Source: Pararobbsia alpina
GTDB taxonomy: Bacteria; Pseudomonadota; Gammaproteobacteria; Burkholderiales; Burkholderiaceae
Assembly (NCBI RefSeq): GCF_902859895.1
Contig: NZ_CADIKM010000011.1
Span: 87,900 to 151,899, forward strand
DNA length: 64,000 bases
Reading direction: 5' to 3'
Shown here: positions 54,294 to 61,016 of the stretch, piece after piece
Position numbering within the stretch: the stretch's first letter is position 1
Layout of the letters: each line of letters opens with the position of its first letter
Program-made: the position numbers and the translations under genes
The notes under the pieces: generated by a model
The model's input: the letters and a program-made list of their open reading frames with translations, nothing else
What the model was told of the DNA's origin: nothing
The model's database searches: none

Positions 54294-55852
54294 ATGCGAG
54301 CCCGAATAGCCTGGGCGCTCAGGCATCGGGCGCGAACTTTGGCGATCAAGCCGGCCTCCCTTTTGTGGAGTTGAGGTCGATCGCCAAATCGTTCGGCCCT
54401 GTCGAAGCGATCAAGAACGTTTCGCTAGCGTTGCGAAGCGGGCGGGTCCATACGATTCTGGGCGAAAACGGTGCCGGAAAGTCGACCCTGATGAAGATCC
54501 TGGCGGGCGTGCATGAACCGACCAAGGGTGAACTCCTCCTGCGCGGGCAGCATGTCGCATTTGCCAACCCGTCCGAATCTCAAGCGGCCGGCATTTCAAT
54601 CATCTATCAGGAGCTGAGCCTCGCGACCAATCTGAGTGTGGCCGAGAACATCTTCGCTGGCCACGAACCGCGGCGGTTTGGAATCGTTGACTTCAAATCG
54701 CTGTACCGGCAAGCGCAGGCTCTGCTCGACGATCTCGCCATTGAGATCGATGCGCGTGCTCCCGTCGCGCGCCTGTCGATGGCACAACGGCAACTTGTCG
54801 AAATTGCGAAGGGACTGAGCCGCAATGCTGAACTCGTCATCATGGACGAACCTACGTCGTCATTGAGTGACCGGGAAGCCGAAGTGCTGTTCAACATCGT
54901 GACGAAACTCAAGGCGAGGGGAACGGCCGTCGTCTACATCTCCCACCGGATGGACGAGATCATGCGGATCTCGGATGACATCTCGGTGATGCGCGATGGG
55001 CAGTACATCTGCACGCATGACAAGAATGAGACGACGATTGGTGCGCTGATCAACCTCATGGTCGGACGCGAGATGAGCGATGTCTATCCTCCGCGTACCA
55101 CGCCGCTGGATACGAGCCGGCCACCGTTGCTCGAGGTCAGGAACCTCACCATGGATGGCAAGTTCCACGACATCAGCTTCAGTGTCAGGCCGGGCGAGAT
55201 CTTCGGCTTCTTTGGCCTCATCGGTGCAGGCCGTTCCGACGTGATGAACGCGCTGTTTGGCATCGGCCGCCCGACGGGACAGATCGTCATGGATGGCAGG
55301 ACGCTGCGGCTGCGTTCGCCCGAAAGCGCGATCTCAGCAGGCATTGCGTTTGTCACCGAGGACAGAAAGCATCAGGGCCTCGTACTCATGCATTCGATTG
55401 CGCAAAACGTCACGATGGCCAGTTTCGAGAGAAAGGGTTCTCGATTTGGCATTGTCAGCAGCCGGTTCGAGCAACGCGAAACGCATGACGCCATCGCTCG
55501 CATGAAGATCAGAACAGCGGGTCCGCATCAGGCGGTGGGCGATCTGAGCGGGGGCAACCAGCAGAAAGTCGTCCTCTCGAAATGGCTCTCACTCAAGCCC
55601 AAAGTGCTCATCCTCGATGAGCCCACCCGTGGCGTTGATGTCGGTGCGAAGTTCGAGATCTATCGCGTCATGCGGGAACTCGCCGATGCGGGCACCGCCA
55701 TCATTCTGGTCTCTTCGGAACTGCCCGAGGCGCTCGCCATGAGCGATCGTCTCGTGGTGATGCGCGAGAAGCGCCTTGTCAAGGAATTTGAAACGACGGG
55801 GCTGACTCAGGAGACCGTCATGTCGTATGCAACAGGAGCAGCACAAGCATGA
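54290..55852 (+). CDS. Sugar ABC transporter ATP-binding protein (RbsA type)
   Basis: A 520-residue tandem ATPase. First domain: Walker A 'GENGAGKST', 'LSMAQRQLVEIAKG' and Walker B 'VIMDEPTSSL'. Second domain: 'GLIGAGRSDV', '[20 protein letters not shown]' and 'VLILDEPTRGVDVG'. It has a ~20-residue N-terminal extension ahead of the first domain. Four-base overlaps (ATGA) with both neighbours show coupled translation. Confidence 0.95.
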   Translation: MNASPNSLGAQASGANFGDQAGLPFVELRSIAKSFGPVEAIKNVSLALRSGRVHTILGENGAGKSTLMKILAGVHEPTKGELLLRGQHVAFANPSESQAAGISIIYQELSLATNLSVAENIFAGHEPRRFGIVDFKSLYRQAQALLDDLAIEIDARAPVARLSMAQRQLVEIAKGLSRNAELVIMDEPTSSLSDREAEVLFNIVTKLKARGTAVVYISHRMDEIMRISDDISVMRDGQYICTHDKNETTIGALINLMVGREMSDVYPPRTTPLDTSRPPLLEVRNLTMDGKFHDISFSVRPGEIFGFFGLIGAGRSDVMNALFGIGRPTGQIVMDGRTLRLRSPESAISAGIAFVTEDRKHQGLVLMHSIAQNVTMASFERKGSRFGIVSSRFEQRETHDAIARMKIRTAGPHQAVGDLSGGNQQKVVLSKWLSLKPKVLILDEPTRGVDVGAKFEIYRVMRELADAGTAIILVSSELPEALAMSDRLVVMREKRLVKEFETTGLTQETVMSYATGAAQA

Positions 55853-56853
55853 AACCCTCTGATCTCACCGGAAATGCCAGCCTGGGCGAATCAGGCGAGC
55901 GCAGGCGCAGCGTGACCGCACTGTCCAAATGGATTCGTCATTACGGCGGGATCGTATGCGGGCTCGTTCTACTCTGCGTCTTGTTCGCGGTCCTGTCGTC
56001 AAACTTTCTGACGCTCGGCAACCTGCTGAACATCGTCCTGCAGGTATCGATTATCGCTATTCTCGGCTTCGGCATGACGTACGTCCTGCTGCTGGGCGAC
56101 ATCGACCTTTCTGTCGGCGCCGTGATGGCGCTCGTCGGGACCATCGCTGCCTTTTCGATGCAGCTCGGACTGCATCCCGCATTGGCCGTCGTTGTCGCGA
56201 TGGCAGCGGGACTGGTCCTCGGCCTCGTCAACGGTGTCCTGACCGCGATGCTGACCATCCCCTCCTTCATTGTGACGGTCGCGACGATGGGTGTATTCCG
56301 GGGACTGGCCTATATCACGTCGGCAGGCGTCCCCATATCGATCGACGATGACCGTTTTGCCGCATTAGGCAACGCAACCGTCCTCGGCATTGCGATACCC
56401 ATCTGGGTTCTGGTCATCCTTCTGGCCGTCAACCATTTTGTCCTGTCGAAAACGGTATTTGGCCGCAAGGCATACCTCGCTGGCGGGAACCGGGAAGCAG
56501 CACTGTATTCGGGCATCAATGTAAGACGCTTGCGCATTGGCATCTTCATGATATCCGGGCTGATGGCGAGCATCGGGGGCGTGCTGATGACATCGCGCCT
56601 GTATTCGGCCCAACCCAACGCCGGGATGGGTTATGAACTGGATGCGATCGCGGCAGCCGTGCTCGGTGGTACGAGTCTGAGTGGTGGCTACGGCACGATT
56701 GTCGGCACCTTGATCGGTGCGCTCATCATTGGCGTCATCAATAACGGCATGAATCTGCTGAGTGTTCCGTACTTTTATCAACTGATCGTAAAGGGCGTCG
56801 TCATCCTCGTTGCCGTTTGCATCGATGTTCAAACGAAGAAGCGTCATGGCTAA
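55849..56853 (+). CDS. Sugar ABC transporter permease (RbsC type)
   Basis: A 334-residue membrane protein with eight to ten helices and signatures 'LLLGDIDLSVGAVMALVG', 'TIPSFIVTVATMGVFRGLAY', 'YLAGGNREAALYSGINVRRL' and 'ELDAIAAAVLGGTSLSGGYG'. It overlaps the ATPase stop by four bases and the kinase start by eight bases. It forms the channel of the importer encoded by the two preceding genes. Confidence 0.94.
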   Translation: MKPSDLTGNASLGESGERRRSVTALSKWIRHYGGIVCGLVLLCVLFAVLSSNFLTLGNLLNIVLQVSIIAILGFGMTYVLLLGDIDLSVGAVMALVGTIAAFSMQLGLHPALAVVVAMAAGLVLGLVNGVLTAMLTIPSFIVTVATMGVFRGLAYITSAGVPISIDDDRFAALGNATVLGIAIPIWVLVILLAVNHFVLSKTVFGRKAYLAGGNREAALYSGINVRRLRIGIFMISGLMASIGGVLMTSRLYSAQPNAGMGYELDAIAAAVLGGTSLSGGYGTIVGTLIGALIIGVINNGMNLLSVPYFYQLIVKGVVILVAVCIDVQTKKRHG

Positions 56854-57832
56854 CACTGAAATGCATCAAGGCGATAACACCGGCTACATCCTGACGATGG
56901 GCGAAATTCTGGTCGAAATCATGGCCACCAAGCGCGGGCAGTCGTTCCGCAAGCCCGGCACGCTGATCGGCCCCTACGCGAGCGGTGCGCCGGCCATCTT
57001 CATCGATCAGGTCGCGAAAGCAGGCAGCCCCTGCTCAATGATCGGTTGCGTCGGCGATGACGACTTTGGTGCACTCAACGTCGAGCGCCTGCGTGCAGAC
57101 GGCGTCGATGTCTCAGGTATCTCCGTCATCAAGACTGCAACGACAGGCAGTGCGTTCGTCACCTATCGCGAAGATGGCGAGCGCGACTTTATCTACAACA
57201 TTGCGAACAGCGCTTCAGGGCACCTCTCAGTCGGGAATATTCGGGACGATCTGTTGAAGCAATGTCGTCACTTTCACGTGATGGGCTCGTCGCTCTTTTC
57301 GTTCCGCATCATCGAAGCGATGAAAAAGGTCATCGAGGCCGTCAAGGGGCACGGCGGCACGGTGAGCTTCGACCCGAACATTCGAAAAGAGATGCTCCGC
57401 ATTCCCGAAATGCGGGAGGCGCTCGACTTCATTCTGGACTACACCGATGTTTTCCTGCCGAGCGGCCACGAGGTGATGCTGCTCGCCACTGCGAGCAGCG
57501 AACAGGGTGCTATCGAAGAGCTTTTGAAGCGTGGCGTGCGCGAAGTCGTGGTCAAGCGCGGAAAGGACGGATGCAGTTACTACGATGGGGCGACCGAGCT
57601 GAACCTTCCGGCCTTGCCCGTTCAGGAGGTCGATCCGACAGGGGCCGGCGACTGCTTTGGAGGGACGTACATTGCCTGTCGCGCTCAAGGCTTCGGCATT
57701 GAGAAGGCGCTGAGCTATGCATGTGCGGCCGGCGCGCGGGCGGTGACAGTCCGTGGCCCGATGGAGGGCACGGCGACGTTGGCTCAACTCGACGAATTTA
57801 TCGCGAACTCTTCGGAGCAATCTCATGGCTAA
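56846..57832 (+). CDS. PfkB-family sugar kinase, tagatose-kinase-like
   Basis: A 328-residue PfkB-type kinase. N-terminal 'GEILVEIMATKRGQSFRKPG' then 'GAPAIFIDQVAKAG', a 'CVGDDDFGALNVERLR' substrate loop, and the C-terminal catalytic 'DPTGAGDCFGGTYIA' with the Asp base and anion hole. I recognise this N-terminus as typical of D-tagatose kinases. It would make tagatose 6-phosphate from an imported ketohexose. ATG 56846 overlaps the permease gene by eight bases in 'CATGGCTAA'. Confidence 0.85.
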   Translation: MANTEMHQGDNTGYILTMGEILVEIMATKRGQSFRKPGTLIGPYASGAPAIFIDQVAKAGSPCSMIGCVGDDDFGALNVERLRADGVDVSGISVIKTATTGSAFVTYREDGERDFIYNIANSASGHLSVGNIRDDLLKQCRHFHVMGSSLFSFRIIEAMKKVIEAVKGHGGTVSFDPNIRKEMLRIPEMREALDFILDYTDVFLPSGHEVMLLATASSEQGAIEELLKRGVREVVVKRGKDGCSYYDGATELNLPALPVQEVDPTGAGDCFGGTYIACRAQGFGIEKALSYACAAGARAVTVRGPMEGTATLAQLDEFIANSSEQSHG

Positions 57833-59108
57833 TGTTGTATCCCGCCTCTCGGGTGATGAGGTCGCGGCGAAGAAGCTCAAGGGTATCTATTCGATCTGCT
57901 CGGCCCATCCATGGGTGCTGGGCGCAGCCATGGAACAGGCGCTTGACGACGACACGCCGCTGCTGATCGAGTCGACATCGAATCAGGTTGACCAGTTCGG
58001 TGGTTACACTGGGATGAAGCCGGCGGATTTCGTGCGCTTCGTCCATCTCATTGCCGATCGCGTCGGCCTGCCTCGTTCGAGGCTGATTCTGGGCGGTGAT
58101 CATCTCGGACCCAATGCATGGCGCAGCCTACCCGCGGAGGAAGCCATGCAACGCGCGGAGGCGTTAATTGACGCCTACGTATCGGCGGGTTTCACGAAGA
58201 TTCACCTCGACACCAGCATGAGTTGTGCTGGCGATCCGGCTCGTCTCTCGGACGATGTCGTTGCCGAAAGGGCCTCGCGCTTGTGTGCGATCGCCGAGCT
58301 CGCTGCTGAGCGCGAAGGCAGGAGCGAAAAACCTGTTTATATCATTGGCACTGAGGTTCCGGTTCCGGGTGGCGCCGCTGAAGAACTCGATACCGTTGAG
58401 GTAACCGCTTCCAATGCTGCGCTGGATACGGTCGCGGTTCACCGTATTGCGTGGCGTGGTCGAGGCCTTGATGATGCATGGCAACGCGTGATCGCGCTTG
58501 TTGTTCAGCCTGGCGTCGAGTTCGATCACACGAAGGTCGTGGAATACAAGCCTGAGCTAGCCACGGAGCTTTCCGGGGTTCTTGAACAGTTGCCCGGCAT
58601 GGTCTTCGAAGCTCACTCCACTGACTATCAGAAACTGGAATCGCTCGCCGCGTTGGTGCGGGATGGGTTTGCGATTCTGAAGGTCGGTCCGGGCGTCACG
58701 TTTGCCTTGCGCGAAGTGCTCTATGCGCTTGCCGACATCGAGGCCGAACTCGTTGCCTCAGAGGCAAGGTCGAACCTGCGTGAAGTGGTCGAGAGGGTCA
58801 TGCTCGCCAAGCCGGGTAACTGGGAGAAGTATTACCACGGTGACAAGCAGGAAAAACGGCTGCTGAGAACGTACAGCTATAGCGATCGCGTCAGATATTA
58901 CTGGGCAGACCCGGAAGTTGACGCGGCAGCGCAAAAGCTCATCAGCAACTTGGCGGACATCACGATTTCCGAAAACCTGCTCAGTCGCTACCTGCCGGAA
59001 CAATACTGGCAGTTCAGGCGCGGGCTGATCGATGCGTCGCCGATGAGTCTCGTGCAGAGCAAGATTCGTGAAGTGATTGGGGGGTATGCTGCTGCGTGCA
59101 TGGCTTGA
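57825..59108 (+). CDS. GatZ/KbaZ-like protein, possible tagatose 6-phosphate 4-epimerase
   Basis: A 427-residue TIM-barrel protein. It has 'GIYSICSAHPWVLGAAMEQA', 'LIESTSNQVDQFGGYTGM', 'LILGGDHLGPNAWRSLP', 'KIHLDTSMSCAGDP' and 'MVFEAHSTDYQ', the full GatZ/KbaZ pattern. In enteric bacteria GatZ stabilises the class II aldolase GatY; no gatY is present here. In Agrobacterium-type galactitol/tagatose pathways a related protein acts as a 4-epimerase from tagatose 6-phosphate to fructose 6-phosphate, which would complete this operon's pathway. The second role is inferred from context. ATG 57825 overlaps the kinase stop by eight bases. Confidence 0.85.
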   Translation: MANVVSRLSGDEVAAKKLKGIYSICSAHPWVLGAAMEQALDDDTPLLIESTSNQVDQFGGYTGMKPADFVRFVHLIADRVGLPRSRLILGGDHLGPNAWRSLPAEEAMQRAEALIDAYVSAGFTKIHLDTSMSCAGDPARLSDDVVAERASRLCAIAELAAEREGRSEKPVYIIGTEVPVPGGAAEELDTVEVTASNAALDTVAVHRIAWRGRGLDDAWQRVIALVVQPGVEFDHTKVVEYKPELATELSGVLEQLPGMVFEAHSTDYQKLESLAALVRDGFAILKVGPGVTFALREVLYALADIEAELVASEARSNLREVVERVMLAKPGNWEKYYHGDKQEKRLLRTYSYSDRVRYYWADPEVDAAAQKLISNLADITISENLLSRYLPEQYWQFRRGLIDASPMSLVQSKIREVIGGYAAACMA

Positions 59109-59424
59109 GGTGCATTTCGCTCGGACCGGGCCAAGAACTGCGATGAGACTCACCCGCCGGATTCGCTCATCCGGATGACGTTGGCGGTTGAAGCGGTCGA
59201 AAAATCTGAATCTGTCATGTGACCGAGCCCTCTAAGGCATGCGAATCCTGAGCATGGGCCTGACCGTCACACGGGTCGAGGCGACCAGAGGACGGATGAA
59301 GCCGGCTCAGTCGATGGCCGCTTCCAACCGGGGCGCTTGCGCGCCCGGCGCTCACACTTGCACCGTCGATCCCACGCGGGCCCAAGCTACCGTGGAAACG
59401 GGAAGGCTGGGATTGCCGGAAGTC
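59109..59424. other. Gene-free stretch
   Basis: Nothing recognised between the GatZ-like gene and the convergent immunity gene of the inhibition locus. No clear terminator was found for either side. Confidence 0.45.
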
Positions 59425-59691
59425 CTAGATCAACAAACTCGCTAGCCTTTTTGCGATCCGGTCTGTATGAAGTTCATTCCCATCAAGCCCAATATGCTCG
59501 GATTCGATCCACCGAAGATGCCGGTAAAGCTTCTCCGTTGTTTGTCCCTCACGCAGCATCGTGCAAATTCCTAGCACATAGGAATCGTACTCATCCTGAG
59601 CGTCAGGCACATCCCGTATGCCAATAGGATCCCACTCCTGAAGCAGGATTCTTTGCACCGCAGCTTCGAGGGCGTTAGTCGGCGAATTCAT
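59425..59691 (-). CDS. Small immunity-type protein (DUF1871-like)
   Basis: An 88-residue acidic cytosolic protein with 'ILLQEWDPIGIRDVPDAQDE' and 'YVLGICTMLREG' then 'HLRWIESEHIGL'. This pattern belongs to small proteins that neighbour contact-dependent-inhibition toxins. Its ATG overlaps the stop of the decayed toxin fragment by four bases (59688-59691), the typical toxin-immunity order. The reading frame is intact while the toxin is not. Confidence 0.65.
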   Translation of the reverse strand: MNSPTNALEAAVQRILLQEWDPIGIRDVPDAQDEYDSYVLGICTMLREGQTTEKLYRHLRWIESEHIGLDGNELHTDRIAKRLASLLI

Positions 59692-59998
59692 TGTCCTGGT
59701 GCTCCCGGGATAACAGTAACTACGTGTCCCGTGGTCGAGTTCGTGATCACCCGAACATTGTTTGCCGAGTCGTCGTAGCTCGTTGTCCCTGCAACGTTCG
59801 GGTAGACCGACCCATTCGAAATCGTGTTCTGCGCCACCGATGACGGAATACCAGGCCCTTGCATTGAATCGATCGCGTGTGCAGAGTAGTCAACCCCCGT
59901 CAATAGTCGTCGAAACATTCGTGCCTCACGGTACCGTCATTGGACTTCCACTGGCGCCAGCGTGACTCCTGGCTCTGAGTTTGTGGCAACGCCATCAC
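59688..59998 (-). pseudogene. Decayed orphan CdiA C-terminal toxin fragment (DUF4258-like)
   Basis: From about 59998 the minus strand reads 'AGASGSPMTVP', then a TGA where an Arg is expected, then 'GTNVSTTIDG', then a frame change in a run of G, and finally 76 codons to 59688 including 'VDYSAHAIDSMQGPGIPSSV', 'AQNTISNGSVYPNVAG' and 'VVTVIPGAPGQ'. The 'SAHAIDSMQ...GI..SV..NTI' pattern is the DUF4258 toxin family seen at the tips of CdiA proteins. The 76-codon part could be read from ATG 59918 but is a partial domain. Confidence 0.7.
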
Positions 59999-60202
59999 GA
60001 GCTAAACAAAACGCAAAATCTATCCGTTTCGCCGCGACACTGCGCATTGCCCCGAAGACCCAGCCGCACTGTCTGCGGCTTCGCGCGCAACGCCAATTTC
60101 ATCGGCGGCTTTGCCCGCCGTGAGGGATGGATTCGGCACCAGAGTCCAAGCGCTTTTGGGACGATACCTACCCAACTTGCGCCCACTATTGCCGAAACTG
60201 AG

Positions 60203-60589
60203 CTAGCCTCCCGTCATCAATGCCTCGACACGAGCGCGATCATCCTCATCGAAGACCGCTTCCAGGCAGTGTGGTTCTTCTCCTTTCCAATCCATGACAG
60301 CATCGCCCAACATCTCTAGGTAAATCTTCATCTCAGGCGGTGGGAGTGCTGGGAAATCCTCATGCACAATGACTACTTTCCGTTGACTGACCCAATGAAA
60401 ATCGCGGAGGCAATCGAACAACGCGTCCCAATTGAATCCGAAGTAACCCGGTAGCGTGAGCAACTGATACAAGAGTTCAAAAAGCTGCCTCGGCGTCTGG
60501 ATTTCGCCTCCAACCCTCGCAACAAGTGCATCGTCTGCTGAAAATTCTCCGACGTCGGGAACGAAAGTGAATGCTCGAGATGTGTCCAT
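60203..60589 (-). CDS. Barstar-family immunity protein
   Basis: A 128-residue protein with the barstar (RNase inhibitor) pattern: 'GEIQTPRQLFELLYQLLTLP', 'GYFGFNWDALFDCLRDFHWV' and 'KVVIVHEDFPALPPPEMKIY'. Barstar-like proteins inhibit ribonuclease toxins. ATG 60589 follows GAGGGAA by a suitable distance; longer in-frame starts extend to 60730 without similarity. No ribonuclease toxin reading frame is found in the 190 bases upstream, so it appears to be an orphan immunity gene. Confidence 0.82.
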   Translation of the reverse strand: MDTSRAFTFVPDVGEFSADDALVARVGGEIQTPRQLFELLYQLLTLPGYFGFNWDALFDCLRDFHWVSQRKVVIVHEDFPALPPPEMKIYLEMLGDAVMDWKGEEPHCLEAVFDEDDRARVEALMTGG

Positions 60590-60779
60590 GCACGCGATTC
60601 CCTCTATTGTCGCCCACGGGAATAGGCAACTGTGTGCCCCCGCCGGATTCGACATCGTCTGTTGAAGACCATGTTGTTCGTGCAGGTTGTTTGGGATTGA
60701 CCGTCGGATTGAACCAAGGCCGAGAGGCATGTTTGTTGAAGCAACTCCTCCGCCGAATCATCAAGCTTGACTCGCGCAG

Positions 60780-61016
60780 TCAACAACGATCACTATTCGC
60801 GCCCAACTCGCAAATTGCCCCCAGATAGCTGGCACTTTGGAGGAAATGCTCGCAGCGATCCGGAGCGATCTCTATTGTGATCACATCGCCTTGCAAGATC
60901 GAATCCACCTGTCGCTTCCTTTCTGACAAAGAGAAGCCGCAACATTCTCGAAGTAGCGACCCGAACTGAACCTTGTTAAAGCCCGCTTTCCACCCTGTAA
61001 TGCGAATCGTCGTCAT
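60780..61016 (-). CDS. cdiI: Immunity protein of the cdiA toxin (cdiI-like)
   Basis: A 78-residue protein with 'TGWKAGFNKVQFGSLLRECC' and 'LSERKRQVDSILQGDVITIE'. Its start codon overlaps the cdiA stop by one base (TAATG), the standard position of cdiI. The fold cannot be named with confidence; the 'GWKAGFNKVQF...LR...GLSLSE.K..VD.IL.G' pattern recurs in small proteins near CdiA tips. It is predicted to neutralise the C-terminal toxin domain of this cdiA. Confidence 0.7.
   Translation of the reverse strand: MTTIRITGWKAGFNKVQFGSLLRECCGFSLSERKRQVDSILQGDVITIEIAPDRCEHFLQSASYLGAICELGANSDRC

Noticed and set aside
60604..60786. Frame upstream of the barstar-like gene as its missing ribonuclease toxin
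   Set aside because: Translation in all three frames lacks barnase-type C-terminal motifs.
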